Under the pieces are notes generated by a model, which worked only from the letters and a program-made list of their open reading frames with translations, did no database searches and was not told where the DNA came from. Made by a program: the position numbers and the translations under genes. 64,000 nucleotides of DNA from Luteimonas deserti (GTDB lineage Bacteria; Pseudomonadota; Gammaproteobacteria; Xanthomonadales; Xanthomonadaceae). The stretch spans positions 186,001-250,000 of the forward strand of contig NZ_JACCJZ010000004.1 of assembly GCF_013425765.1 (NCBI RefSeq). The letters run 5' to 3'. This document shows, in pieces, positions 1 through 11,605 of this stretch (its first letter is position 1; each line of letters opens with the position of its first letter).

Positions 1-321
1 CTGCTCAACGATTTCGCGCGCATTCCGGTGTGCGGCCTGGTGGCCCACTACAACGCCACCGGCCCGGCGCCCGGTCCCGACCGCGTGCCGCAACTGATGT
101 CGCTTATCCTCACCCGGCATCTGACGGTGCGCGGTTTCATCCAGCACGATTTCATCGCGCTGTATCCGGAGTTCGTGCGCGAGATGGGCCAATGGCTGCG
201 CGACGGGCGCATCCGCTATCGCGAGGATGTGGTCGAGGGGCTGGAGCGCGCGCCGGAGGCGTTCATCGGCATGCTCGAGGGGAAGAACTTCGGCAAGTTG
301 CTGGTGAAGATCGCGGACTGA
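1..321 (+). CDS. NADP-dependent oxidoreductase (MDR family), C-terminal part
   Basis: The reading frame is open from base 1, so the start lies outside the window and only the last 106 residues are visible. They match the C-terminal end of the medium-chain dehydrogenase/reductase group that includes prostaglandin/2-alkenal reductases and CurA-like proteins: the G-LVAHYN segment, a fold-back region with GFI, and the closing sequence that ends in GKNFGKLLVKI. Such enzymes reduce activated double bonds with NADPH in the cytoplasm. The nucleotide-binding domain is not visible. The substrate cannot be told from this fragment. It converges on icd across the repeat-bearing spacer. Confidence 0.8.
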   Translation: MLNDFARIPVCGLVAHYNATGPAPGPDRVPQLMSLILTRHLTVRGFIQHDFIALYPEFVREMGQWLRDGRIRYREDVVEGLERAPEAFIGMLEGKNFGKLLVKIAD

Positions 322-462
322 GACCAGCGCGGTCTGGTGGCCGGACGCGTGGTGCGCAAACGACGCGAAGTGTGCGCCCCTTGTAGGTCTGCATCTTTGC
401 GCAGGTTTACTCGTTCCGTGAGGTCTCGTGCCGACGCAGTGAACATGCTGTCGTCGGCGCCA

Positions 463-486
463 TTGCGGTTGCGGTTGCTGTTGCCT
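463..486. repeat. Hexamer run (GCAACC-like on the minus strand)
   Basis: Imperfect tandem copies of a six-base word (GCGGTT/GCTGTT on the plus strand) lie just outside the left repeat arm. The right repeat unit carries a comparable run (955-1018) at the mirrored position, so the run appears to belong to the repeat unit. Confidence 0.6.
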
Positions 487-518
487 CGTCGGAGCAATGA
501 CTCACCGGCGCACCAGCA

Positions 519-602
519 AGACCCGTAGGGCGCCGCCCATGGATGGGCGGCGTTTTTCGACCGAGCCAGGATGGCGAGTCGAAAAAATCCCGGAACGAAT
601 GA
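519..602 (+). repeat. Left arm of the intergenic inverted repeat
   Basis: About 84 bases that reappear nearly identically, as reverse complement, at 845-927. Only a handful of substitutions and one- to two-base indels separate the arms. The arm contains a perfect GC-rich hairpin with a T run, then a conserved block ending CCCGGAACGAATGA. Similarity continues more weakly both inward (T-rich block and an A/T hairpin at 648-673) and outward (hexamer run), so the full unit is longer, roughly 200-250 bases. Confidence 0.85.
531..557 (+). terminator. Rho-independent terminator for rightward transcription
   Basis: A perfect 10-bp stem (531-540 with 543-552, two-base GG loop) is followed directly by five T residues at 553-557. 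It is placed to end transcripts coming from the oxidoreductase gene. The mirrored copy at 890-915 faces the other way. Confidence 0.75.
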
Positions 603-647
603 AGGTCCGGGTGAGCTTTCTCGGGGAATCGTTTTTCTTTGGTTCCG

Positions 648-673
648 TTTCTTTTGTCGATTGACAAAAGAAA
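648..673. repeat. A/T-rich perfect hairpin inside the left repeat unit
   Basis: TTTCTTTTGTC pairs with GACAAAAGAAA around a four-base loop, an 11-bp perfect stem. The right unit has a matching element at 776-801. It is unlike the surrounding GC-rich sequence. Confidence 0.7.
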
Positions 674-775
674 TGAACTCGGCCGCGACAGCGGACGAAA
701 GCGGTTGATGTTGCGTTGGTGCTGCCTGCGCAGAGCAAGTGCAGGGCTTCCACTCGCCTAGCGGCGAGCGGCTCA

Positions 776-801
776 CTTTTCTTTGTTGGCCCAAAGAAAA
801 G
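776..801. repeat. A/T-rich perfect hairpin inside the right repeat unit
   Basis: CTTTTCTTTG pairs with CAAAGAAAAG around a six-base loop. It is the counterpart of the hairpin at 648-673 in the other repeat unit. Confidence 0.7.
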
Positions 802-844
802 TAAGCAAAAGAAAGGGCCTCCTCGACGAAGCGAACCCGGTGCG

Positions 845-927
845 TCATTCGTTCCGGGATTTTCCGACTCGCCATCCTGGCTCGGTCGGAAAACGCCGCC
901 CATCCATGGGCGGCGCCCTCCGGGTCT
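845..927 (-). repeat. Right arm of the intergenic inverted repeat
   Basis: This is the reverse-complement counterpart of 519-602. It carries the same hairpin (894-915) and the same conserved block reading leftward. The arms are about 240 bases apart, so the two units are separate inverted copies and not a simple hairpin. Confidence 0.85.
890..915 (-). terminator. Rho-independent terminator for leftward transcription (icd)
   Basis: Ten-bp perfect stem at 894-915 with a two-base loop. On the minus strand it is followed by four T residues (plus-strand A run at 890-893). It lies about 290 bases past the icd stop codon and is oriented to end icd transcripts. Confidence 0.7.
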
Positions 928-954
928 GGCGAGCGCGCAGACACATCATTTCTC

Positions 955-1018
955 AGCGAAGCCGAAGCCGAAGCCGAAGCGAGAGCTAAAGCCAAAGCAA
1001 AAGCTAGATCCAAAGCCA
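955..1018. repeat. Degenerate GCCGAA hexamer run
   Basis: Tandem GAAGCC units, first perfect (about four copies from 958) and then decaying to AAGCCA/AAGCAA/AAGCTA variants. Translation gives Ala/Glu/Lys/Pro or Ala/Phe/Gly/Leu dipeptide repeats in different frames, which explains the misleading open frames here. Confidence 0.75.
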
Positions 1019-1203
1019 GGCGGAGCGAATTGTCCGTCGCACATCGACACGCGAACGATGTCGACCTCGCGCGCGGCGCACCGCCCGCGGCGATCTGCGG
1101 GCGCCACCCCACGGCACAGCACAACACCTGCGCGAACCCGCCACCCCACAACGCAACAGGCCCACCGAAGCGGGCCTGTCGATCACACATTGACGCGGAC
1201 AGC

Positions 1204-4145
<2,942 letters not shown>

Positions 4146-4420
4146 GGAGCGCTCCGGGACAGGTGGACGGGGAGGGATGCGGTGTCGTGCGCGCGCAGCC
4201 GGATGGCCGTGGACCGGGATGCACGCGGCGACGCTGGAGCGGGCACCGGGCACGGCGCGGGTCCAGATGGCGGCCGACCCTGCGCAGCCGCGTGGTCGAT
4301 GCGAGGCCTCGCCTGGCGGGTGGGAACCGGGCATGCGGGCATGGCGGTGCCGGGCATCGGGTCACTCGGCAGGACGGGGGCAGGCAGGCTCCCATCCGCC
4401 GCGTTAAGAAACCATCGCTA

Positions 4421-4456
4421 CTGGCGCCACCGGCGCCACCGGCGCTACTGGCGCTG
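4421..4456. repeat. Nine-base tandem repeat over the queF stop codon
   Basis: Four imperfect copies of a nine-base unit (CTGGCGCCA, CCGGCGCCA, CCGGCGCTA, CTGGCGCTG). The TAG stop codon of queF lies in the third and fourth units, so unit gain or loss would change the C-terminus of QueF by multiples of three residues. Confidence 0.75.
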
Positions 4457-5266
4457 CTCGCGGCGCACCGGACCCTGCGGGGTGCCGGGCGTGGCCCGCC
4501 AGGGATTGATGTCCAGGCCGCCCCGGCGGGTGTAGCGCGCCTCCACCGAAAGCGCCCGCGGCGCCCCCGCGCGCATCAGGTCGAGCGCGATGCCCTCCAC
4601 GCACTGCTCGTGGAAGCCGGCGTGGCCACGGTAGGACACCAGGTACCGGAGCACCCCGGCCGGATCGAGACGCGGTCCGTCCCAGTCGATGTACACGCTG
4701 GCCCAGTCGGGCTGGCCGGTGACCGGGCAGTTGGACTTGAGCAGGTGCGACACCAGACGCTGACGCACGGGCGCGCCGTCCGCCAGGCGCAGATGCGTGG
4801 GATTCGGTGGGCCGTAATCGTCGATGTCGATGTCGAGGGTGTCGAGCTCGATGGCATCGTCGCCGCGGGCATCGAAGGCCGGCAGACCGAAGGCGACCTC
4901 GACCGGCGCGCCCGCGGCGGCCGAGAGATCGTCGGCGATGCGCGTGCGCACCGCATCGGGCGTGTCGAAGCGGCTGGCGTTGAGCGAATTGAGGTAGAGC
5001 TTCAGCGATTTCGATTCGACCAGGCTCGGCGAGTCGGCGGGCACCGTGAGGGTGGCGGTGGCGACCACCGGCTTGCCGCGACCATCCAGCCAGCCCAGCT
5101 CGTAGGCGTGCCAGCGGTCGTGGCCGGTGAACGGCAGCGCCGCACCGCCCGCCAGGCCGAGCTCGGCGCGCGCCGGTGCGCGCGGGATGGGGAACAGCAG
5201 GGTCGGGTCGTAGGCGTCGGGATAGGCGACGCTGCGTCCGAGGGTGGACTCGTGCGGGGTGCTCAT
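4445..5266 (-). CDS. queF: NADPH-dependent 7-cyano-7-deazaguanine reductase
   Basis: Reduces preQ0 to preQ1 with NADPH in queuosine biosynthesis for tRNA modification, in the cytoplasm. The 273-residue length fits the long (YqfB/E. coli-type) QueF with two tunnelling-fold halves. The family signature [11 protein letters not shown] is at residues 84-94, the catalytic Cys180 lies in [12 protein letters not shown] with the partner Asp187, and HEQCVE follows near residue 225. The C-terminal tail ([13 protein letters not shown]) is encoded next to a nine-base repeat. The start ATG at 5266 gives the expected N-terminus. No other queuosine gene is nearby. Confidence 0.95.
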   Translation of the reverse strand: MSTPHESTLGRSVAYPDAYDPTLLFPIPRAPARAELGLAGGAALPFTGHDRWHAYELGWLDGRGKPVVATATLTVPADSPSLVESKSLKLYLNSLNASRFDTPDAVRTRIADDLSAAAGAPVEVAFGLPAFDARGDDAIELDTLDIDIDDYGPPNPTHLRLADGAPVRQRLVSHLLKSNCPVTGQPDWASVYIDWDGPRLDPAGVLRYLVSYRGHAGFHEQCVEGIALDLMRAGAPRALSVEARYTRRGGLDINPWRATPGTPQGPVRREQRQ

Positions 5267-5368
5267 GCGCGCATTCTATCGACCGGCGTTCGCGGGAACC
5301 CGCAGGCCCGGCCGGTCATGCATCGCGCGATCCGCGCCCCGCCCGCCGGCTGCGCCCTGCAGCCGGGG

Positions 5369-5878
5369 TCATGCGCCGGCTGCGGGCGGCCGCGGCATCC
5401 GCAGCACGTGCGGGCGCAGGTTGATCGCGGTGCCGGGCATCGCGCTGGTCAGGACGAAGGCGATCGGCATGCCCGGCTCGACGTCGCGCACCACCTCGGC
5501 GGCGAAGCCGCGCGCCCGCAGGAAGCCCGCTGCCGCCTGCGCATCGGCCTCCGGGTCGGCCGCCACCAGGCCGATACACGAGGTCACGCCGCCTACGCGG
5601 GCCACCACGTCCGGGGACGAGCAGTTGATGATGGTGCCGTCGGTGAGAATGCTGCGCTGTACCTGCGGCGAATCCACACGCATGCGTTCGCGCAGGCCGT
5701 GCCGGGCGAGCAGGGCGACGACGGCCTCGCGCGCCTCGGGCGAAGCGGCGGCGAAGATCCGCGAGCCCGGGTCGGGCACCGGCAGCGGATTGCGCCCCAG
5801 CGCGAGCAGCACGCTCCACGTCAGCAGCACCACGCCGCACACCACCGCCACGACCAACATCCACATCGGCACGAACAT
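5369..5878 (-). CDS. Membrane-anchored protein of unknown function
   Basis: 169 residues. The start [13 protein letters not shown] gives an N-terminal transmembrane segment of about 20 residues, then a soluble domain with a two-part pattern: an early half ([31 protein letters not shown]) and a later half with conserved-looking Cys pairs and hydrophobic strands ending in [11 protein letters not shown] small cytoplasmic or periplasmic domain on a signal anchor is the most that can be said. It lies between queF and an M20 peptidase gene on the same strand, about 55 bases from the latter. Confidence 0.65.
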   Translation of the reverse strand: MFVPMWMLVVAVVCGVVLLTWSVLLALGRNPLPVPDPGSRIFAAASPEAREAVVALLARHGLRERMRVDSPQVQRSILTDGTIINCSSPDVVARVGGVTSCIGLVAADPEADAQAAAGFLRARGFAAEVVRDVEPGMPIAFVLTSAMPGTAINLRPHVLRMPRPPAAGA

Positions 5879-5932
5879 CGCGTCTCTCCCGGGGCACGTC
5901 GCCCACGGCATCAGGTCACGCGAAGGCGCGCC

Positions 5933-7261
5933 TCAACCGGCCGGCGGCGTGTCCAGGTAGTCCAGCGTCGCCTGCAGCATCGCGCGCAGGCCGAGGTCGA
6001 GTGCGGATTCGTCGACGTCGAACTTCGGCGAATGGTTGCTCGGCGCCGCGCCGGCGTCCTGGCCCACGGGCGTCGCGCCGACGAAGAAGAACAGCCCCGG
6101 TACCTCGCGCGCGTACAGCGAGAAATCCTCGGCGCCCATGATCAGCGGCATGTCGACCACCGGCTCGGCGCCCGACGCGGCCTGCAGGCTCGCGCGCATG
6201 CGCGCGGTCAGCGCCTCGTCATTGAACGTGACGGGATTGCCGTCTTCGGCCGGGATCTGGGTCTCCACCGTCGCACCGTTGGCGGCGGCCACGTGTTCGG
6301 CGATCGAGGTCAGCCGCTTGAAGACGTCGGCGCGCATGTCCTCGTCGAAGGTGCGGATGGTGCCGACCAGTTCCACCGAATCGGGAATGATGTTGTAGCG
6401 GATGCCGCCGTTGATCGCGCCGAAGGTCACCACCACCGGCTGCTTGCTGATGTCCATCTGCCGGCTGACGATCGCCTGCGACTGGTTGATGATCTGCGCC
6501 GCGGCGACGATCGGATCCACCCCGCCCCAGGGCCGCGAGCCGTGCGTCTGGCGGCCGACGACGGTCATGCCGAAGCGGTCGGACGCGGCCATCGTCGGCC
6601 CGGCGCGCACACCGATCTGGTTGGCGTTGAGCGTGCTGAAGACGTGCAGGCCGAACACCGCATCCGGCTTGAAGTCCGCGAACACGCCCTCCTTCAGCAT
6701 CAGGCCGGCGCCGCCTTCCTCGCCCTCGGGCGCGCCTTCTTCGGCCGGCTGGAACACGAACAGGATCTCGCCGGCCAGCTGCTCGCGCATGCCCACCAGC
6801 GCCTCGGCCACGCCCATCAGGATCGCCGTGTGCGCGTCGTGGCCGCAGGCGTGCATCACGCCGGTGGTCTGGCCGCGGTAGGTGTCGGTGACCTGCGAGG
6901 CGAACGGCAGGCCGGTTTCCTCGGTGACGGGCAGCGCGTCCATGTCCGCGCGCAGCGCCAGCCGCGGGCCGGGGCGGGCGCCCTTGAGCACCGCAGTCAC
7001 GCCGTGGTGGGCGATGCCGGTGCGCGGTTCCAGGCCCAGGCTGCGCAGATGCGCGGCCACCTTGGCCGCGGTGCGGGTCTCGCGGTTGGACAGCTCGGGG
7101 TGCTGGTGGATGTCGCGGCGCCAGTCCACCACGCGGGCCTGCACGGCGGCCGCGGCCCGGGCCACCTCCGCGCGCTGCGGCGGCGCGGGCGGCGCCTGGG
7201 CGATGGCGAATGCGGGCAGGGCGCAGCAGGCGCCGAGCAGGACGGATGCGAGACGTGGCAT
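5933..7261 (-). CDS. Exported M20-family amidohydrolase
   Basis: A 442-residue metallohydrolase of the peptidase M20D/amidohydrolase group, which deacylates N-acyl amino acids or related amides. A signal peptide (about residues 1-22, ending AFAIAQA) implies export to the periplasm or outside. Metal-site motifs are visible: HQHPELS near residue 53, the Cys-Gly-His-Asp motif [11 protein letters not shown] near 140, [10 protein letters not shown] near 173, GLHVF near 205 and the late MGAEDFSLY. All metal-binding residues expected for the family are present. It diverges from the transaldolase gene across a 132-base intergenic region that must hold both promoters. The substrate is unknown. Confidence 0.9.
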   Translation of the reverse strand: MPRLASVLLGACCALPAFAIAQAPPAPPQRAEVARAAAAVQARVVDWRRDIHQHPELSNRETRTAAKVAAHLRSLGLEPRTGIAHHGVTAVLKGARPGPRLALRADMDALPVTEETGLPFASQVTDTYRGQTTGVMHACGHDAHTAILMGVAEALVGMREQLAGEILFVFQPAEEGAPEGEEGGAGLMLKEGVFADFKPDAVFGLHVFSTLNANQIGVRAGPTMAASDRFGMTVVGRQTHGSRPWGGVDPIVAAAQIINQSQAIVSRQMDISKQPVVVTFGAINGGIRYNIIPDSVELVGTIRTFDEDMRADVFKRLTSIAEHVAAANGATVETQIPAEDGNPVTFNDEALTARMRASLQAASGAEPVVDMPLIMGAEDFSLYAREVPGLFFFVGATPVGQDAGAAPSNHSPKFDVDESALDLGLRAMLQATLDYLDTPPAG

Positions 7262-7393
7262 CGGCGGATTCCCAGGGACGGTGCACCCGATCCTAGAGGA
7301 TTCGCCGCCCCCGCGCGGACCACGACGCCGGGGAGGTGGCCCTCGCGGGCGCCTGCGTCGACAATGCAGGTCCACACCGCACCCGAGGTCCCC

Positions 7394-8365
7394 ATGACGG
7401 CATCGCCCTCCAAGCTCGACCAGCTGCGCGACCTCTCGGTGGTCGTCGCCGATACCGGCGATTCCGACGCGATCGCGCGACTCAAGCCGGTCGACTGCAC
7501 CACCAATCCCACGCTCGTGCGCAAGGCGCTGGATTTGCCGGTGTATGCGACCCTGCTCGAGCGCGAGCTGGAGCGGGCCGCGCAGCTCGACGGCGACATC
7601 GAGCAGGTGGCGCGCCAGGTCGCGGACCGGCTGACCATCGGCGTCGGCCGCACGCTGGCCGGGCTGGTGCCGGGGCGGGTGTCGACCGAGGTGGACGCGG
7701 ATCTGGCCTTCGACACCGAGGCCACCATCACCAAGGCGCGCCAGTTCATCGAGATGTACCAGGACGCCGGCGTCTCGCGCGAGCGGGTGCTGATCAAGAT
7801 CGCCGCCACCTGGGAAGGCATCCGTGCGGCCAAGGTGCTGCAGACCGAGGACATCGACTGCAATCTCACCCTGATCTTCAACCGCGCCCAGGCGATCGCC
7901 TGCGCCGAGGCCGGGGTGTTCCTGATCTCGCCGTTCGTCGGTCGCATCCTCGACTGGCACGTCGCCCGCGGCGATACGCCGGCGACCATCGACGACGATC
8001 CGGGCGTGCGTTTCGTGCGCGAGGTCTTCGAGACGTTCAAGACGCGCGGTTCGCCGACCATCGTCATGGGCGCTTCGTTCCGGTCGACCGCGCAGATCGA
8101 GGCGCTGGCCGGCTGCGATCGCCTGACGATCTCGCCGGAGCTGCTGGAAGCGCTGGCGGCCGATCACGGCCCGCTGCCGCGCCGCCTGCACACCGCCAAG
8201 AGCAGCGGCGCCACCGCGGCGCCGGTGGATGCGGCCGCCTTCGAAGCCGCGATGGCGGCCGATCCGATGGCCACCGAGAAGCTGCGCGACGGCATCGCCG
8301 CATTCGCCCAGGACCTCGACACGCTGCGCCAGACCCTGGTCCGGCGCCTGCACGACCGTCGATGA
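7394..8365 (+). CDS. tal: Transaldolase
   Basis: Transfers a dihydroxyacetone unit between sugar phosphates in the non-oxidative pentose phosphate pathway. The protein has 323 residues, the usual length of the TalB type. It starts [15 protein letters not shown], carries the DCTTNPTL motif near residue 35, and has the Schiff-base lysine in [12 protein letters not shown] near residue 136, followed by NLTLIF and [15 protein letters not shown] ribosome binding site sits five bases before the ATG. The stop overlaps the start of the next gene (ATGA), so the two are probably translated together. Confidence 0.97.
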   Translation: MTASPSKLDQLRDLSVVVADTGDSDAIARLKPVDCTTNPTLVRKALDLPVYATLLERELERAAQLDGDIEQVARQVADRLTIGVGRTLAGLVPGRVSTEVDADLAFDTEATITKARQFIEMYQDAGVSRERVLIKIAATWEGIRAAKVLQTEDIDCNLTLIFNRAQAIACAEAGVFLISPFVGRILDWHVARGDTPATIDDDPGVRFVREVFETFKTRGSPTIVMGASFRSTAQIEALAGCDRLTISPELLEALAADHGPLPRRLHTAKSSGATAAPVDAAAFEAAMAADPMATEKLRDGIAAFAQDLDTLRQTLVRRLHDRR

Positions 8366-9213
8366 GACCGCGCCGCATCCGCCTTTCGCGAGCCGCCGCC
8401 GCGGCGGCCGCGCTGGTGTTCGTGGCCGCCTGCGCAGGCCTGCCGGAGGCCTCCAGGGCGCCGGAAGCGGTGGTGGTGCCCGAGCGCAGCCCCGGCGTGT
8501 CGATCGGCTACCTCGACGGTCCGGCCTTCGACAGCGCGGCCTTCGTCCCGCCGCCGCCGCAGGCGGGCAGCGCCGCGCACGCACTCGATGCGGCGCTGGC
8601 CACGCGCGCCCTGGCGCAGGCCGGCACCCCGCGCTGGGATCAGGCCGCGGTGGATGCGGATCTCGACTTCCCCGCCGGCGGCGCCTTGTTCGCCTGCGCG
8701 CTGGGGGTGCCGGTGGACAGCACGGATACGCCGCATCTGGTGCGCCTGCTGCGACGCTCGCTCGCCGACGCCGCGGTGACCAACCGCGCCGCGAAGGACC
8801 GCTGGCAGCGCCCGCGTCCCTTCCTGGCCAACGGCGGCGCGGTCTGCACCCCCGCCGACGATGCGCGCCTGCGCGAGAGCGCCTCGTATCCCTCCGGCCA
8901 CGCCAGCATCGGCTGGACCTGGACCTATGCCCTGATCGCCGCGGCGCCCGAGCGCAGCGACGCGCTGCTGCAGCGGGGGCGCGATTTCGCCGAAAGCCGG
9001 CTCGTCTGCAACGTGCACTGGCACAGCGACCTCGTGCAGTCGCAGACGGTGGGCGCGGCGACGTTCGCGCGGCTGCAGGACGACGCCTCGTTTCTCGCCG
9101 ACCTGGCCGCTGCGCGGCGCGAGATCGCCGCGCAACGCGCACGCGGTGCGCAGCCATCCGGCTGCGCGGCCGAGGCGGCGGCGCTGCAACCGGCAGACCC
9201 CGCGCTGCCGTGA
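8362..9213 (+). CDS. Class A acid phosphatase-like lipoprotein (PAP2 superfamily)
   Basis: A 283-residue exported phosphatase related to PhoC/PhoN. The N-terminus is a basic, alanine-rich signal ending in the lipobox VAAC at Cys24, so it is probably lipid-anchored and periplasmic. The three PAP2 motifs are intact: K(x6)RP in [14 protein letters not shown] in YPSGHAS, and SR(x5)H(x3)D in [13 protein letters not shown]. These residues form the vanadate-type phosphatase active site, including the nucleophilic His. It starts inside the transaldolase stop codon and overlaps the next small gene by GTGA, which makes a three-gene array. Confidence 0.9.
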   Translation: MRPRRIRLSRAAAAAAALVFVAACAGLPEASRAPEAVVVPERSPGVSIGYLDGPAFDSAAFVPPPPQAGSAAHALDAALATRALAQAGTPRWDQAAVDADLDFPAGGALFACALGVPVDSTDTPHLVRLLRRSLADAAVTNRAAKDRWQRPRPFLANGGAVCTPADDARLRESASYPSGHASIGWTWTYALIAAAPERSDALLQRGRDFAESRLVCNVHWHSDLVQSQTVGAATFARLQDDASFLADLAAARREIAAQRARGAQPSGCAAEAAALQPADPALP

Positions 9214-9380
9214 CCGGCACGCCCGTCGACCCGCGGCCCCAGCCACCGGAGCCACCGCTGCCCAGCGACTGCTGCGACAGCGGCTGCTCGGTCTGCGTGC
9301 ACGACACCTATGCCGAAGAGCTGCAGTACTACCGGGAGCAGCTCGCGGCCTGGCGGTTGCGCCATCCGGATGCGGATTGA
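9210..9380 (+). CDS. Small oxidoreductase-like domain protein
   Basis: A 56-residue protein that begins with GTG inside the stop codon of the phosphatase gene (GTGA). The sequence has a proline-rich leader (RPQPPEPPLP) and a cluster of five Cys in SDCCDSGCSVCVHDTY, then an amphipathic helix (EELQYYREQLAAWRL). This pattern matches the short oxidoreductase-like N-terminal domain family (PF09791), found in bacteria as stand-alone proteins and in eukaryotic mitochondrial proteins. The Cys cluster suggests metal binding, but no function is established. Confidence 0.75.
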   Translation: MTGTPVDPRPQPPEPPLPSDCCDSGCSVCVHDTYAEELQYYREQLAAWRLRHPDAD

Positions 9381-9395
9381 GCCGCGGTCCCTGCG

Positions 9396-9803
9396 CTACA
9401 GCGTGTCGGTGACGTTCCGGCCGTTCCGCGTGTAGTCGAGCGCGGTGCCCGGTGGTGCGCCGAGGCGCGCCAGTTCGGATTTCAGCAGTGGCAGCCCGCG
9501 CTCGAGATCGTCCAGCTCGACGTCGATGCCGACCCAGGCGATCACCGGCGCGCCATCGGGACCCGGGTCTCCGAGCTGGCTGCCGCCCCCGGTCACGCCT
9601 CCCACGCCCGCACGCACCAGCGCCGCATCGAGCGGATCCTCGTACTTCTCGCCGCGTTCGACCGGCCAGATCGATTCGGGAATCCTGACGAAGACAAAGG
9701 TGGTCGGGGACTCATCCCCGCCGGCATCGCCCGCGCGGGTCCCCACCCAGAGCAGCGAGCACGCGCCGACGATCGCCAGCGCCGCATACAGGATCCACTT
9801 CAT
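9396..9803 (-). CDS. Small exported or lipid-anchored protein, unknown
   Basis: 135 residues, starting MKWILYAALAIVGAC. The hydrophobic N-terminus with VGAC at Cys15 could be a lipobox or a plain membrane anchor. The remainder is acidic and contains a short beta/alpha pattern (SPTTFVFVRIPESIWPVERGEKYEDPLDAAL, then VELDDLERGLPLLKSELARLG). No family recognised. It converges on the small oxidoreductase-like gene with a 15-base gap and shares its strand with the exported protein gene upstream. Confidence 0.65.
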   Translation of the reverse strand: MKWILYAALAIVGACSLLWVGTRAGDAGGDESPTTFVFVRIPESIWPVERGEKYEDPLDAALVRAGVGGVTGGGSQLGDPGPDGAPVIAWVGIDVELDDLERGLPLLKSELARLGAPPGTALDYTRNGRNVTDTL

Positions 9804-9941
9804 CGCACGCTCCCTGTCGAATGGCCGCGGCCCCGTCCTGCGCCGCGGTGGCACTGTGCCGCGGCGCGCGTGCGGGTGTCCATGCCTCACTGCGCTGGCG
9901 AGTGGATGTGCTCGCAGGGCGCGACCCGGCCCGTCGGCACA

Positions 9942-10532
9942 TCACCGCGGTCGACGCACGGTTTCGCCCGGCAGCGGACTCTTCGGCGGCAGCCGCGGCG
10001 GATCGATATGCGGCTGTTCGATCCGCACCGGGATGCGATCGACGAGGCAGCCGTCGAGCACGTAATCGCCCGTGACCGCGGTGGTCGTGGCATTGCGGTT
10101 GATCTCGATCTTCACGAGTGTGTCGCGATCGGCATACACCGTGGACGGGCCGCCGGGCGTCGGGAAACGACCACTCCCGTCGATGATGGTCATCGGAACC
10201 CACGCGAAGGTCCGCCCGGTGGTCGCGCCGACTGCGGATGCCCGCAGTCCGGGCGCGCGCAGCGTGGTGCGGACGCGATCGATGCGCAGGATGGCATCGG
10301 TCGGCGAGAGGAACTCGCCGGTGGCACCGCTGAAACCCGGGCGCAGCACCACGCTGCCACGCCGTACGAAGGGGCGCGGGCAGAGGCGGACGTCACGGGC
10401 ATGGTCGAGGGAACGGTCCAGGACGATGCGCGGCGGCGGTGCGGCCGTCTGGGCCGGCGCCGGGGCGGCGACGACCGACGCGAGGAGGGCCGACAGCAGA
10501 GCACGCAGGGCGGGTGGACTTGCAGTGTTCAC
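9942..10532 (-). CDS. Secreted protein of unknown function
   Basis: 196 residues. The start is a GTG at 10532 and not an upstream ATG, because an AAGGAG ribosome binding site lies seven bases before it. The N-terminus is then VNTASPPALRALL with a signal peptide that ends near APAPAQ (about residue 27). The mature part is rich in strands (GSVVLRPGFSGATGEF, TFAWVPMTIIDGSG, TLVKIEINRNATTTAVTG) and has two Cys. No family recognised. A large gene-free stretch lies upstream, so its promoter is probably in 10533-10700. Confidence 0.7.
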   Translation of the reverse strand: MNTASPPALRALLSALLASVVAAPAPAQTAAPPPRIVLDRSLDHARDVRLCPRPFVRRGSVVLRPGFSGATGEFLSPTDAILRIDRVRTTLRAPGLRASAVGATTGRTFAWVPMTIIDGSGRFPTPGGPSTVYADRDTLVKIEINRNATTTAVTGDYVLDGCLVDRIPVRIEQPHIDPPRLPPKSPLPGETVRRPR

Positions 10533-11605
10533 GGGAGAGCTCCTTGCAGATCCGGAACCGGTGGCGGTGGCCGGGCCGTGGCGCACAGGTCGGGTCCGAT
10601 GCCGACATCCGTCGATCGCTCGCTTCCGCTGAACGCGCCGCCGAGCGGGAACAGCGCCCGAGCGCCCCGCCTGCGGGCGTCGCCGACCGACAGGGCCTGC
10701 TCGCCGCCCCGGACCCCCGCGCCCCCCGCGATGCAGCCGCGCGGGCGCCGTGTACGCGCGGACTTCATCGCCATGTGCGACATCGCCGCAGACGTGGTGC
10801 GAACCTCACGACGATCTCCCGAGGGCCGGCCGAGTGCGCGGTCCCTGCTGGAGAACGCGGAGGTCCGAGAAAACCGGACAGGCGCCCGGCGTCGCACGTC
10901 GCACCCGGAGCGCAGCCGATGCGGCGCCACGGACAGCAGGTTGCGACCGAGCCGCATGTCGGTGCCCGACGGGACGCGCGTCGCGCAGCTGATGCTGCAG
11001 GTTCGGCATGTCGATGTCGCAGTCGATTCCGCGCGGGCAACGCGCGGTTCGCTGGCGCGGCGAAACAGCATCCGACAGCCCCTGCAAGCCCTCTTCTGCA
11101 GCGACCGAACCTCGACCGGCGACGACGCCATCCGGCGAAGATCGACGCCACGTCGCATCGTCTCCGCCACCCGTGCATCGGCCGCCCTGCAGCGCACGGC
11201 CTGCCAGCGTGCGCGCGTACACGCGTGCGACGCGGACCCGACGCGCATCGAACGCGCGGCGCCGCACGACGCAGTCCGCATGACGTGCTGCGCCTCCGAC
11301 TTGCCGGGCGCGCACCCCGAAACCCGTGGTGCCGCGGTGCGCTGCTGCGCGGCAGGAATCGCCGCCGTGCACGGGCCGAGCACCGATCGGCTCGGCGGAG
11401 TTTGCGGCGACGCTCCGCGCCCGCTGCCCGGAACCCGGATCGGAAGCGCCGCCGCGGCGCTGGCGGACGTCATTCCGGCCGGTCCACTCGGGCGCTGCCA
11501 CGCGGGATACACACCGCGGCGTGCAGGATCGGACATCCGGCGCCGTGGCGCCGCGTCGTCACCCATCCCAGCCTGCCTCCGGCGGGCGCCTTCCGGAGAT
11601 CGATC
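10533..11605. other. Gene-free GC-rich stretch of about 1.07 kb
   Basis: Between a secreted-protein gene (minus) and sodA (plus) I see no convincing gene. Open frames up to about 230 codons exist on the minus strand, but their products are Arg/Ala-rich without recognisable motifs, hydrophobic pattern or ribosome binding sites. Both promoters must lie here. The stretch could be decayed coding sequence. Confidence 0.6.

Larger units (their letters stand above)
322..1203. other. Gene-free spacer with an inverted pair of repeat units
   Basis: This 882-base stretch between two convergent genes holds no credible gene. Open frames here give low-complexity Arg/Ser/Ala-rich products in several frames at once. 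It is built from two diverged copies of one repeat unit in head-to-head orientation (described separately), each with a GC hairpin followed by a T run, an A/T-rich hairpin, and an outward run of short GCCGAA- or GCAACC-like hexamers. Confidence 0.8.

Noticed and set aside
4163-7393. Upstream extension of the transaldolase frame by about 1,080 codons
   Set aside because: It runs antisense through queF, a membrane protein gene and the M20 hydrolase; transaldolase begins at 7394 with a ribosome binding site and family-typical N-terminus.
10806-11501. A 231-codon minus-strand frame upstream of sodA
   Set aside because: No motifs or hydrophobic pattern, Arg/Ala-rich, and no ribosome binding site. 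Treated as non-coding.
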